Source of the DNA: Parasphingopyxis algicola
Lineage (GTDB): Bacteria > Pseudomonadota > Alphaproteobacteria > Sphingomonadales > Sphingomonadaceae
Length of the DNA stretch: 64,000 nt
Assembly: GCF_013378075.1 (NCBI RefSeq)
Contig: NZ_CP051131.1
Span: forward strand, 186,001 to 250,000
Direction of reading: 5' to 3'
A model generated the notes under the pieces. That model did not search any database. It was not told where the DNA came from and saw nothing but the letters and a program-made list of their open reading frames with translations. Below, piece by piece: positions 41,871 through 50,059 of the stretch. Numbering within the stretch: the first letter of the stretch is position 1; each line of letters starts with the position of its first letter. The translations under genes were made by a program, and so were the position numbers.

Positions 41871-42749
41871 ATGACCGAGAAAACCGAACCCGCATCCGCC
41901 CTCCAGCCCGTCGACTCTGCGCCCGCCGCGCCGCCTGACACCGTACCGGACGACCCACCGCTCCCCGATTACACCACCGACGCCGAAACCGACGCCTTCT
42001 GGGACGGCGTGACCCATGGCGTTCGTTCGGCGGGCGGGGTGTCGGCGGAGGATGAGGCGAAGCTCAGGTGGCGGACGGACGGGTGGACGCCGGAGCGGCA
42101 GCGGGCGTTTGTCGTCATGCTCTCGCTGACCGGTTCGGTGAAGGCGGCGGCCGAGGAGGTCGGGCTGTCGCGCGAATCCGCCTATCATCTGCGGCGCAAG
42201 CCCGAGGGGCGGCTGTTCGCCCGGCTCTGGGACGCGGCGCGCCTGATCGCGCGGGACCGGCTCGCCGACGAGGCGATGGAGCGCGCGCTGAACGGCACGA
42301 CCGAGACCATCGTCTATCATGGCGAGGAGACGGGGCGGCGGCTGCGCCACGACAATCGCCATCTGCAATGGACGCTGGCCCGGCTCGATCGCGAGGTCTC
42401 CCGCTTCGAGGATAGCGCGGCCCCGGCGCGGCGCGCGGCGACCGCTTTCGATGCACTGGCCGATGCCCTGGGCGCAGGGCCGGAGGATGCCGAGGCGATG
42501 CTGGAGATACTCGACGAACCGGTGGACCGGAGCGAGCGGCTTGCGGCGCTGGACGAAAAGACCCTGATCGCGCAGTTCGAAAAAGCGCGGGAGTTGCTCG
42601 GCATCGAGCGCACCGATCCGGCCGATATCGACATCTCCGATCTCGATTCGGCGGAAAGCGAGACATGGACGGATATCCAATGGGCCCGCGCGGAGCGGTC
42701 CGGAGCGTTTCAGATCATCGACGAGCGCGATGAGGCGGATCGAGGGTAA
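41871..42749 (+). CDS. Hypothetical protein with terminase-small-subunit-like HTH
   Basis: A 292-aa protein. After a Pro-rich acidic N-terminus comes a helix-turn-helix of the kind in phage terminase small subunits (FVVMLSLTGSVKAAAEEVGLSRESAYHLRRKPEG, residues about 80-115), then long charged helices (GRRLRHDNRHLQWTLARLDREVSRFED) and an acidic end. Similar proteins are common and chromosomal in sphingomonads; no other phage gene is near, so it need not be phage. A DNA-binding role is inferred. Confidence 0.78.
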   Translation: MTEKTEPASALQPVDSAPAAPPDTVPDDPPLPDYTTDAETDAFWDGVTHGVRSAGGVSAEDEAKLRWRTDGWTPERQRAFVVMLSLTGSVKAAAEEVGLSRESAYHLRRKPEGRLFARLWDAARLIARDRLADEAMERALNGTTETIVYHGEETGRRLRHDNRHLQWTLARLDREVSRFEDSAAPARRAATAFDALADALGAGPEDAEAMLEILDEPVDRSERLAALDEKTLIAQFEKARELLGIERTDPADIDISDLDSAESETWTDIQWARAERSGAFQIIDERDEADRG

Positions 42750-42822
42750 TGGCAGAGCGAAGCGGCGGACGCGCGGAAATTTCGCCCTTGGGGCGTGTGA
42801 AGCGGTGTGAAGTTATGGATGC

Positions 42823-42855
42823 AAAGCCCCTCGCCATCAATGGGGAGGGGCTTTT
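42823..42855 (+). terminator. Intrinsic terminator after the 41871 gene
   Basis: AAAGCCCCTC (42823-42832) pairs with GAGGGGCTTT (42845-42854), followed by T. A 10-bp stem with A/T runs at both feet could work in both directions. The rest of the gap to 43000 shows no further gene. Confidence 0.8.
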
Positions 42856-43000
42856 GTCCTTGGCAATATGCGGCATCCGGTGAGAGCGTTGATAACCATC
42901 GGTTGCGATATGCTTGTGGCCCACCACAACTCGTTGTCGTAACATGCTACGTCTATTCATCTTCTGCGATTGAGCGCGGTGCGATTTTTGGAGCCGGACC

Positions 43001-44338
43001 ATGCCGACCACAACCTTTCCCGAATTGCCGCGTATCCATCTCGGCCAGCAATCGGCCAAGATGCGCAGTTGGATCAGCACCCGGCTCTGGGCGCAGGTCA
43101 TGGTCGGGCTCGTTCTGGGTATCGTCACCGGTCTGGTGTTCGGTCCCGAAACCGGTCTCGTTTCGGCGGACACGGCGCGCTGGCTGGGCGCCTGGCTCGC
43201 GCTTCCCGGCCAGCTGTTTCTCGGGCTGATCGCCATGGTCCTCGTGCCGCTCGTCTTCGCATCGATCATCGGTGGACTGACGGGTAGCGGATCGGGCGAA
43301 GCGCTGCAGCGGATCGGCTTGCGGTTCGCCGTCTTCGTCATCGCGACGACCTTCGCTGCCGCAGGCATCGGCATTGCGCTCGCGACCCTGTTTCGCCCCG
43401 GGGCCGGGCTTGCCGGTTCGGTTGCCGTGGCGGACCCGGCGGATATTCCCGAAAGCGATCCGGCGTTTTTCGACCTCAGCATGGCGCCGGAAATCATCTC
43501 CGGCATCCTGCCCAACAACCCGACCGCTTCGGTGGTGCAGGGCGACCTGATGGCGATCGTCGTCTTTGCGCTGCTCATCGGCATCGCCGGGACGCAGGTT
43601 CCGCGGGACAAGATCACGCCGTTCCTTTCTGTGCTCGATGCGCTGCTTTCTATCTGCATGACGATCGTCAAATGGGCGATGTTCCTCGCGCCGCTCGCGG
43701 TGTTCGGCATGATGGCGCAGCTCGTCATGCGCGTCGGGCTCGACACGCTGATCGGCGTTTCGGCCTATGTCGGGACGGTGCTGCTCGGCCTGTTGCTGCT
43801 GTTCCTGCTCTACCTCGTCATCCTGGCCGTGTTCGGTCGCACGACACCTGCGACCTTCTTCCGGCAGGCCGGGGAAACGCTGTTGCTGGCCTTTTCGACA
43901 TCGAGCTCGACCGCGGTTATGCCGAGCACCGTCCAGTCGGCCAAGAAACTCGGCGTGCCGCGCCAGGTCGCCAATCTCGTCGCGCCGCTCGGCGCGACGA
44001 TGAACATGGCCGGGACGGCCCTGTATCAGAGCGTCGCGATCCTCTTTCTCGCGCAGATGTCGGGGATCGACCTGAATGCGGGCCAGATCGTGCTGATAAC
44101 CGTGACGCTCGTCGCCTCCTCGATCGGCGCGCCGGGGACTCCCGGGGTCAGTATCGCCATCCTCGTCAGCGTCGCGGCGGGTTTCGGCATTCCCGCCGAC
44201 GGCATGGTGATCGTCATGGGCGTCGACCGGCTGCTCGATATGAGCCGCACGACGGTCAATGTTACCGGAGACCTGACCGCGAGCACGCTGCTGCGGAACG
44301 TAACGGTTCCGGCATCGCCGGCACCGGCGCAGAGCTGA
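43001..44338 (+). CDS. Dicarboxylate/amino acid:cation symporter (DAACS)
   Basis: A 445-aa GltP/DctA-type symporter. About eight membrane helices and two re-entrant loops are indicated by FSTSSSTAVMPSTVQSAKKLGVPRQVANLVAPLGATMNMAGTALYQ, the family signature with the Ser-rich tip and NMAGTAL. ASSIGAPGTPGVSIAIL is the second hairpin loop. It imports C4-dicarboxylates or glutamate/aspartate with H+ or Na+; the substrate is not evident. It ends convergently, 13 bp from the TauD-family gene. Confidence 0.92.
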   Translation: MPTTTFPELPRIHLGQQSAKMRSWISTRLWAQVMVGLVLGIVTGLVFGPETGLVSADTARWLGAWLALPGQLFLGLIAMVLVPLVFASIIGGLTGSGSGEALQRIGLRFAVFVIATTFAAAGIGIALATLFRPGAGLAGSVAVADPADIPESDPAFFDLSMAPEIISGILPNNPTASVVQGDLMAIVVFALLIGIAGTQVPRDKITPFLSVLDALLSICMTIVKWAMFLAPLAVFGMMAQLVMRVGLDTLIGVSAYVGTVLLGLLLLFLLYLVILAVFGRTTPATFFRQAGETLLLAFSTSSSTAVMPSTVQSAKKLGVPRQVANLVAPLGATMNMAGTALYQSVAILFLAQMSGIDLNAGQIVLITVTLVASSIGAPGTPGVSIAILVSVAAGFGIPADGMVIVMGVDRLLDMSRTTVNVTGDLTASTLLRNVTVPASPAPAQS

Positions 44339-44351
44339 GACCGCGGACCGC

Positions 44352-45197
44352 CTAGTGCAGCGCGCAGCCCTCGAGCGTGATCCGGTGCATGACGCGCCGT
44401 TCGCCCTGATAGTCGTTGAGCGCATAATGCCAGGTCGCGCGATTGTCCCAGAATGCGATCGAGCCCGGCTGCCATTCGAAACGCGTGACGAAGCGATTCT
44501 GCGCGGCGTGGGCGTAGAGCGGCATCAGCAGCTTCATGCTGTCCTCCTGTGACCAGCCCCTGATCCCGACCGTGAAGGCGGCATTCACGTAGAGGATTTT
44601 CCGGCCGCTGAGCGGATGCGTGATGACGACCGGATGGACGACATCGTCGAGCGCGTCGGCGGCGTTGGCGTTCTGCAGTCGCTCGCCGGCGTCGCTCTCG
44701 CTGCGATAGGCCGCCTCGCCGCCGAAGATATGCTTGCTCGAATGGATGGCTTCGAGGCCGTCCAGCTTATCCTTCGTCTCGTCGTCCAGCGCGTCATGGG
44801 CGGCGGCCATGTCGGCGAACATCGTGTCGCCACCCTGCGGTGGCAGCTCGCGCGCGACGAGGATCGATCCCGTTGCCGGTTCTGCATCATAGCTGTGGTC
44901 GGTGTGCCAGCCGCCGCCGATATTGGTCGTCTGGTTCGGTTCCTTGCGGACTTCGGCGATCTCGGGATAGCCGTCGACCGGCGTGAAGAAGCGGTTGATA
45001 TTGATGTCGCCCCAGCGTTTCGCGAAGGCGATATGCTGCTCGGGCGTGATATTCTGGTCGCGGAAAAAGATCAGGCCGTGATCGGCAAAGGCCTGGCGGA
45101 TCGTCGAAAAATCCTCCTCGCTCAGCTCCTGCGACAGATCGACATTGCCGATTTCCGCCCCGGGGCCGTTGCACGGGGCGATGCTGATTTGGGTCAT
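44352..45197 (-). CDS. TauD/TfdA family Fe(II)/2-oxoglutarate dioxygenase
   Basis: A 281-aa 2-oxoglutarate-dependent dioxygenase. The facial triad is His and Asp in GGGWHTDHSYD and the distal His in NRATWHYALNDYQGERRVMHR, which also holds the 2-OG-binding Arg. Length is right for TauD/TfdA or alpha-ketoglutarate-dependent 2,4-D or taurine enzymes; the substrate is unknown. It is divergent from folE (102 bp) and has no sulfonate transporter nearby, so taurine use is not supported. Confidence 0.9.
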   Translation of the reverse strand: MTQISIAPCNGPGAEIGNVDLSQELSEEDFSTIRQAFADHGLIFFRDQNITPEQHIAFAKRWGDININRFFTPVDGYPEIAEVRKEPNQTTNIGGGWHTDHSYDAEPATGSILVARELPPQGGDTMFADMAAAHDALDDETKDKLDGLEAIHSSKHIFGGEAAYRSESDAGERLQNANAADALDDVVHPVVITHPLSGRKILYVNAAFTVGIRGWSQEDSMKLLMPLYAHAAQNRFVTRFEWQPGSIAFWDNRATWHYALNDYQGERRVMHRITLEGCALH

Positions 45198-45299
45198 GGC
45201 GGCTTCCTCTCTACACTATGCACGTTCGGTCGGCTTTACGTATCCGTCAAGAGTACCTAGCTCTGGCCTGGACAAGCGCATTCTGGAAGAAGGCCCGAT

Positions 45300-45917
45300 A
45301 TGAGCGATTATGATGCAGCGGTGGACGGCGACCTGGTCGAGTCCCCAACGAAGATTGCCGTTCCCGACGAGGTGCAGGAGGCGATCAAGACGCTGATCCG
45401 CTGGGCCGGAGACGATCCGGATCGGGAGGGGCTGCTCGACACGCCTCAACGCGTTGGGCGGGCCTGGAAGGAATATTGCCAGGGCTATGAAGAGGATCCG
45501 GCGATCCATCTGTCGCGGACGTTCGAGGAGGTCGGCGGCTATGACGAGCTGGTCCTCCTGAAGGACATTCCGTTCCAGTCGCATTGCGAGCATCATATGG
45601 CGCCGATCATCGGGACGGCGTCGATCGCCTATATGCCGAAGGAGCGTGTCGTCGGCATCTCGAAGCTCGCGCGCGTGATGAACGGTTTCGCGCGCCGCCT
45701 GCAGGTGCAGGAGCGGATGACCGCGGAAATCGCCCAGTGCATCTGGGACCATCTCCAGCCGCATGGCGTTGCCGTTGTCATAAACGCCAGCCATAGCTGC
45801 ATGACCGCGCGGGGCGTGCGCACGCCGGGCGTAAAAATGATGACATCGCGGCTGCTTGGCTGCTTCCTTGATGACGATAGAAGTCGTAAGGAAGTCCTGT
45901 CGTTGATGGGCTATTAG
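45300..45917 (+). CDS. folE: GTP cyclohydrolase I
   Basis: A 205-aa FolE, which converts GTP to dihydroneopterin triphosphate for folate synthesis. The zinc and catalytic residues are in PFQSHCEHHMAPIIGTASIAYMP and in VINASHSCMTARGVRTPG. The N-terminal 25 residues are a variable acidic extension. It stands 16 bp before a lipoprotein gene. Confidence 0.97.
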   Translation: MSDYDAAVDGDLVESPTKIAVPDEVQEAIKTLIRWAGDDPDREGLLDTPQRVGRAWKEYCQGYEEDPAIHLSRTFEEVGGYDELVLLKDIPFQSHCEHHMAPIIGTASIAYMPKERVVGISKLARVMNGFARRLQVQERMTAEIAQCIWDHLQPHGVAVVINASHSCMTARGVRTPGVKMMTSRLLGCFLDDDRSRKEVLSLMGY

Positions 45918-45933
45918 GGAAGCAAACCGACCG

Positions 45934-46464
45934 ATGACTGTTGTGATGCGTATCTCCGGCGCGAGCTGGATCGTCTTGGCGGGCGCACTGGCGCTCGCGG
46001 CCTGCGGCGAGAGCCAGCTTGGCGAAACCGAAGTGACGACCAACGGCATGACGGACGAGGCGGCCGAGGATTCGCCGCAATTGCTGACGCCGGTCGATAC
46101 CCCGCCGCCGGTCGAGCTGCCGGTACTCGCGCCGATCTCCTACGCGGTCATCGAAGCCGAGCTCGAAGCCGGCGCCGGCTGCAGCGTGGTCGAAGACGGC
46201 AAGGCGCTGCTCGTCGCGGTCGAGGGCGATGCGATCGCCCAGCCGAACGGCACGATGCGGCATTTCGCGTTCGACGGAGAGCCGGATGCGCTGTGGGACG
46301 GCGGAACCTTCACCGCGGGCGTTTTCTCGATCGAAGTCACGCCGGGGGAAGGCGAGGGCGAACAGATCGAAGGCGTGCTCGTGAAACCGGCGTCCGTCCT
46401 CGTTCGCGAGGAAGGGCAGGAAGGCGAGACGGAAATCCGCGCCGAATGGCATTGCGGCGCATAG
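45934..46464 (+). CDS. Lipoprotein of unknown function
   Basis: A 176-aa lipoprotein: MTVVMRISGASWIVLAGALALAACGE carries a clear lipobox (LAAC). The mature protein has an acidic, Pro-rich spacer (residues about 27-65), then a small domain with GAGCSVVEDGKALLVAVEGDAIAQPNG and a final EIRAEWHCGA, so two Cys could pair. I do not recognise a family. It probably shares the folE transcript. Confidence 0.82.
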   Translation: MTVVMRISGASWIVLAGALALAACGESQLGETEVTTNGMTDEAAEDSPQLLTPVDTPPPVELPVLAPISYAVIEAELEAGAGCSVVEDGKALLVAVEGDAIAQPNGTMRHFAFDGEPDALWDGGTFTAGVFSIEVTPGEGEGEQIEGVLVKPASVLVREEGQEGETEIRAEWHCGA

Positions 46465-46479
46465 CGCCCGGGCTGTCGC

Positions 46480-47142
46480 CTAACACTCGCCCCAGCGGCG
46501 GAACAGATTCTGCTGGACGGTCTGGATCCGCGTGAAACTTTCGGCCGACATGTTTGCGCCTTCGAGCGCGGCGACGTCGTTCAGCTCGTAGAGCAATTCG
46601 CGTTTGAAGGGATCGGCGATCTGGCTCTCGATGAAAGTGATCCCGACGATGCGCTCGCCTTTGGTGATCTCTTCCACCTCGTGCAGGGTCGTCGACGGAT
46701 AGATGATCGCCGAGCCCAGCTCGCCCTTGAACCGCATATGTCCATCGCTCTGTTTGATGTGCAGCGCACCGCCTTCATACTGGCTGGGATCCTGCAGGAA
46801 GATGGTGCAGCTGATGTCCGAACGGACGGGCCCGTCGACCGACTGCATGAACGCCATGTCGGGGTGGAGGCCGTAGCGCATGCCCTTCTGATATCGGGTG
46901 ATCAGCGGTGGCGCGATTTTCCGGGGAAAGGCGAAGGATCGGAATTCCTCGTTACGCAACAGCGCGTTGGTCATGATCGTCGAGGAGCGCTCATAGGCCT
47001 TCTCGTCATTCAGGTGCAGATTGTCCTTCACGAGCGAATGCGGATTGCTGATCTTGCCGTCGACAAAGGTCGCGGTTTCGATGATCTCGCGCAATTCCTT
47101 GATATCCTGGCCGTTCAGCAGGCCGTAAATCATCTTGAACAT
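46480..47142 (-). CDS. PKHD-type Fe(II)/2-OG hydroxylase (PiuC-like)
   Basis: A 220-aa PiuC-like dioxygenase. The metal site is YGLHPDMAF (HxD) and the distal His in YPSTTLHEVEEITKGERIVGITF, with Arg for 2-oxoglutarate. ITRYQKGMRYG and TIFLQDPSQYEGGAL are typical. PiuC proteins often accompany TonB-dependent receptors and flavin halogenases in sphingomonads and caulobacters; here a halogenase pair lies 6 kb away but no receptor is near. It follows the sulfotransferase-like gene by 2 bp. Confidence 0.9.
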   Translation of the reverse strand: MFKMIYGLLNGQDIKELREIIETATFVDGKISNPHSLVKDNLHLNDEKAYERSSTIMTNALLRNEEFRSFAFPRKIAPPLITRYQKGMRYGLHPDMAFMQSVDGPVRSDISCTIFLQDPSQYEGGALHIKQSDGHMRFKGELGSAIIYPSTTLHEVEEITKGERIVGITFIESQIADPFKRELLYELNDVAALEGANMSAESFTRIQTVQQNLFRRWGEC

Positions 47143-47144
47143 CG

Positions 47145-48215
47145 TTATGCCCTCGCATGCTCCGTCATCAGTGTGCCTATTGCCGCATGGCGCGCCGCTG
47201 TGTCTTTGAGCCAGGTCAAGGCCTCGACAATCCCCTCTTGGTGCGTCGCCCGCGCCTCGGCAAGCAGCTTCTCCCGAACATCGGCGCTATAGCCATGTTC
47301 AGGGGCCTTGGAATATTGGTTCATCAGCGGGCCGCCGGCGAGGCCGTCCAACGTCTCCGTGTTTGCCTCCATCCCGAAAAATGCCGCGATATCGCCGAGC
47401 CGGGCCGCCGGGTCCGCTAGGAAAGCGTCGAAGTCCAGCCAGTGGACATGGCCGTCGGGCGCTGCCTTTGCCGCTGCATCGAGCGCCATCATCTCGCTGA
47501 GCCAGCTCATCGCCGCGCGCACCGGCTCGGAAAGCTCCCAGAGCCGCCAGTCGTCGCAGCCGAGCCGCTTGTGCAAGCGGTGCAGACGCGGGGAGGCGAG
47601 CATCGCCAGCTCCTGGCGCGAATTTTCGCCGGCTAGGATCGTCTCGATATAGCGGTCCGGCGAGACGGTGAGAAACAAAGCCTTGCGCGCGCCGCCGAGC
47701 AGTGGTGTCGCGATCTCGCTGACGAAACTCGTCGCCTTGATGAGCGCGCGATCCGCGGGCGCGAAGGTGCGGGACAGCCAGCCGATAGTGGTTTGCAGCC
47801 GCTCGTCGAACCGCTCGGGCGACCAGAGTGCATGCGGTTGGCCATTGGTGGCCGCGAGATCGGCGAAGTTGCGCAGAATCTGCGGTTCGCGAAGCGCGAA
47901 GACGCCGTCCAGTTCGCCGAGCAGCCGCGCAATCAGGGTCGAGCCGACATGGCCGATATGGAAGATGAAATCCGCGTCGCGGCGCCCGACCTGATCCGCC
48001 GCCTCGAGTTCGGACCAGTCCGCCCATTGCGGCTGGCTCTTCTGGGTGAGCATCCGCTGGTCGAGAAAGCTCGCTTGCCGGTAATCCTCCTCGGCCATGC
48101 GGACGAGCAGCACGCGATCGGTTGCCGCGTCCATCTGTTGCGAGAACCAGACGGGCCCCTGGGCGAAAGCCTGGGCCAATGGGGACGAGAAGGGCGGACT
48201 AGTCATCTGCGCCAC
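47145..48215 (-). CDS. P-loop sulfotransferase-like protein
   Basis: A 356-aa protein with a sulfotransferase-type nucleotide loop in FIFHIGHVGSTLIARLLGELDGVFALREPQIL (residues about 83-114), where GHVGST replaces the usual G-x-x-R/K-S/T-G-T. It also has ALIKATSFVSEIATPLL, similar to the 3'-phosphate-binding strand, and GHVHWLDFDAFLADPAARLGDIAAFFG, the usual C-terminal half. The missing basic residue of the PAPS loop makes activity uncertain. The gene is paired with the PiuC-like dioxygenase, the same pair seen in halogenase-associated groups of related bacteria as far as I recall. Confidence 0.75.
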   Translation of the reverse strand: MAQMTSPPFSSPLAQAFAQGPVWFSQQMDAATDRVLLVRMAEEDYRQASFLDQRMLTQKSQPQWADWSELEAADQVGRRDADFIFHIGHVGSTLIARLLGELDGVFALREPQILRNFADLAATNGQPHALWSPERFDERLQTTIGWLSRTFAPADRALIKATSFVSEIATPLLGGARKALFLTVSPDRYIETILAGENSRQELAMLASPRLHRLHKRLGCDDWRLWELSEPVRAAMSWLSEMMALDAAAKAAPDGHVHWLDFDAFLADPAARLGDIAAFFGMEANTETLDGLAGGPLMNQYSKAPEHGYSADVREKLLAEARATHQEGIVEALTWLKDTAARHAAIGTLMTEHARA

Positions 48216-48220
48216 CCCTA

Positions 48221-48272
48221 AAAAGGAAGCGGGCGGAGCGCCAGCCCGAAAGGACCAACGGCTCCGCCCGCT
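48221..48272 (-). terminator. Terminator of the rpsF-rpsR-rplI operon
   Basis: AGCGGGCGGAGC (complement of 48261-48272) pairs with GCTCCGCCCGCT (complement of 48228-48239) and is followed by TCCTTTTTAGG. The 12-bp stem with a 21-nt loop lies 22 nt past the rplI stop. Confidence 0.85.
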
Positions 48273-48293
48273 CCATGAAAGTACCGACCGGAA

Positions 48294-49010
48294 TCAGGCT
48301 TTTTCTTCGCCGTTTTCCTCGTCCGAACCGGATTCCTCGGTCGCCTCTTCGGCATCGTAGGAAGCCGTTTCTTCAGCGTCCTCGGAGGTTTCTTCGCCTG
48401 CTTCGTCCGAAGCGTCCTCTTCAGCGCCTTCAGCCACTTCGGTTTCGGCCGTTTCAGCCTCTTCCTCGTCGGCGGCGCCGATTTCGGCGACAGCGATCTC
48501 GGCCTGTTCCTTTTCGAACATCTCGGCGATGACATCGATGCCTTCCGCCTGACGCTCCGCCTCTTCGGGCGAACGGGCGACATTGACCTTGATAGTCGCA
48601 TCGACTTCGGCGTGCAGCGCAATCCGCACCTCGTACATGCCGATCGCCTTGATCGGCCGTTCGAGAACGACCTGCTTCTTCGTCACCGGTTCGCCCTTGG
48701 CTTCGAGCTCGGCCACGATGTCGCGGACCGCAACCGAGCCGTAGAGCTGGCCGGTCTGCGATGCCTGGCGGATCAGTTCGATGGTCATGCCGTCGAGCTT
48801 ATCGCCTTCGGTCGCGGCCGCGGCGCGGCGCTCCTCGTTTTCCTTTTCGAGCCGTTCGCGATTGGCTTCGAAAAGCGCCTTGTTCGCCTTGTTGGCGCGC
48901 AGGGCCTTCTTGTTCGGCAGCAGGAAGTTGCGGGCGAAACCGTCTTTCACGGTCACGACATCGCCGATGGTGCCGAGATTGCCGACGCGTTCGAGCAGAA
49001 TGATATCCAT
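48294..49010 (-). CDS. rplI: 50S ribosomal protein L9 with long acidic C-terminal tail
   Basis: A 238-aa L9. Residues 1-148 are a normal L9 (MDIILLERVGNLGTIGDVVTVKDGFARNFLLPNKKAL, the central helix KANKALFEANRERLEKENEERR and the C-domain). Beyond about residue 165 comes a tail of roughly 70 residues made almost only of Glu, Asp, Ala, Ser and Thr, with no aromatic but one Tyr. Usual L9 is about 150 residues, and alphaproteobacterial forms reach about 190-210, so the tail is long. It is last in rpsF-rpsR-rplI, 10 bp after rpsR. Confidence 0.97.
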   Translation of the reverse strand: MDIILLERVGNLGTIGDVVTVKDGFARNFLLPNKKALRANKANKALFEANRERLEKENEERRAAAATEGDKLDGMTIELIRQASQTGQLYGSVAVRDIVAELEAKGEPVTKKQVVLERPIKAIGMYEVRIALHAEVDATIKVNVARSPEEAERQAEGIDVIAEMFEKEQAEIAVAEIGAADEEEAETAETEVAEGAEEDASDEAGEETSEDAEETASYDAEEATEESGSDEENGEEKA

Positions 49011-49020
49011 GTGTCCGCTC

Positions 49021-49245
49021 CTATTTCACGATGTAGGGCAGCAGGCCGATATGGCGGGCACGCTTGATCGCACGGGCCAGCTCGCGCTGCTTCTTCGCCG
49101 AAACGGCGGTGATGCGGGACGGAACGATCTTGCCGCGCTCGGAGAGGAACCCCTGGAGCAGCTTGACGTCCTTGTAATCGATGACCGGCGCGTCATTGCC
49201 CGAAAAGGGGCAGCTCTTGCGGCGGCGGAAAAATGGGCGTGCCAT
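49021..49245 (-). CDS. rpsR: 30S ribosomal protein S18
   Basis: A 74-aa S18: [53 protein letters not shown] and [13 protein letters not shown] are all canonical. It retains one Cys of the old zinc-binding set. It lies between rpsF and rplI. Confidence 0.99.
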   Translation of the reverse strand: MARPFFRRRKSCPFSGNDAPVIDYKDVKLLQGFLSERGKIVPSRITAVSAKKQRELARAIKRARHIGLLPYIVK

Positions 49246-49269
49246 GATCTATATCTCCTTGTCGCCGGT

Positions 49270-49632
49270 CTAGCGGTCGTCGTCGCGGCCGCGACGCTTC
49301 GAATCGCGCTCATTCTTGCGCATCATGATCGACGGGCCTTCTTCATGCTCGTCGACGCGGATCGTCATGTAGCGAATGACGTCTTCGTTGATGCGCGTCT
49401 GGCGTTCCAGCTCCGCGACAACGGAACCCGGGCCGTCGACATGGAGCATCACGAAATGCGCCTTGCGGTTCTTCTGGATCGGATAGGCGAGCGATTTGAG
49501 ACCCCAGGTCTCGGTCCGCGTTACCTTGCCTTCGTTCGATTCGATGATCTTCGTGGCTTCCTCGGCGAGCGTATCGACCTGGGCCTGGGCCAGGTCCTGA
49601 CGCGCGAGGAAGACATGCTCGTACAGAGCCAT
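49270..49632 (-). CDS. rpsF: 30S ribosomal protein S6
   Basis: A 120-aa S6: [51 protein letters not shown] and [14 protein letters not shown]. The charged tail [14 protein letters not shown] is common in alphaproteobacteria. It is first in the ribosomal operon; its leader holds a terminator-like hairpin about 66-100 nt upstream. Confidence 0.98.
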   Translation of the reverse strand: MALYEHVFLARQDLAQAQVDTLAEEATKIIESNEGKVTRTETWGLKSLAYPIQKNRKAHFVMLHVDGPGSVVAELERQTRINEDVIRYMTIRVDEHEEGPSIMMRKNERDSKRRGRDDDR

Positions 49633-49697
49633 GCTTCTCTTACCTTTCCTGCCGATCGCTGACGCCGCACCATGCGGACGCCCCTCCGGCTTTCTTC

Positions 49698-49732
49698 AAA
49701 AATCAGGGGCAAAGCGCATGACGCTTCACCCC
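49698..49732 (-). terminator. Terminator-like hairpin in the rpsF leader (possible attenuator)
   Basis: On the minus strand GGGGTGAAGCG (complement of 49722-49732) pairs with CGCTTTGCCCC (complement of 49706-49716) across a TCATG loop, using two G-U pairs, then TGATTTTTG follows. No gene lies upstream on this strand within the gap, so the structure falls in the rpsF leader. It may attenuate the operon, or end a short leader RNA. Confidence 0.5.
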
Positions 49733-49809
49733 GGAAGCAGGCCATTTAGGGCTTTTGCGCCCGGTTGGCAAGCCGCTAGACCGCAATCGCCAAAAGGCCT
49801 CCGGTTGAC

Positions 49810-50059
49810 ACTGGTTGACACGCGGCCGGGGTAAACCGGTGCAAATCCGTGTCCTATCGGCACCCATCGGAAGCGCGACCGCGTCCTATCGGCCACATTT
49901 GCAGGCAAACGGACGAGATCAGGGAGCCAGTGCGGCCAAGCTGCCGCCGCCAAGATACCATGGCACGAGGGCTGTAGGACAGGATCAAGACGCCGCCCGA
50001 TCCGCGATCGGTATGGCTACCCGATTGCCAGCGGCGAAGGTTCGTCGCATGAATAACCC
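49810..50059 (+). other. Structured-looking gap upstream of the CPA1 antiporter, no gene
   Basis: No codon pattern is visible in this stretch between divergent rpsF and the antiporter. It contains a repeated GTCCTATCGGC (49851 and 49890), a CCGGTGCAAATCCG stretch and a GGGAGCCAG stretch, which faintly recall a cobalamin riboswitch core and B12 box, but the central CACTG and GGGAAGG elements are missing. I cannot confirm a known RNA family. Confidence 0.3.

Noticed and set aside
41871-42749. A prophage remnant marked by the terminase-small-subunit-like HTH
   Set aside because: No integrase, capsid, tail or lysis gene is close. Proteins of this kind occur as stand-alone chromosomal genes.
44352-45197. 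Taurine dioxygenase (TauD) proper
   Set aside because: The fold and metal site fit the family, but there are no tauABC transport genes and no specific substrate residues that I can identify.
49840-50010. A confident cobalamin riboswitch upstream of the antiporter
   Set aside because: Only fragments resemble the consensus; the central conserved stretches are missing and the downstream gene is not a usual target. Kept only as a weak finding.
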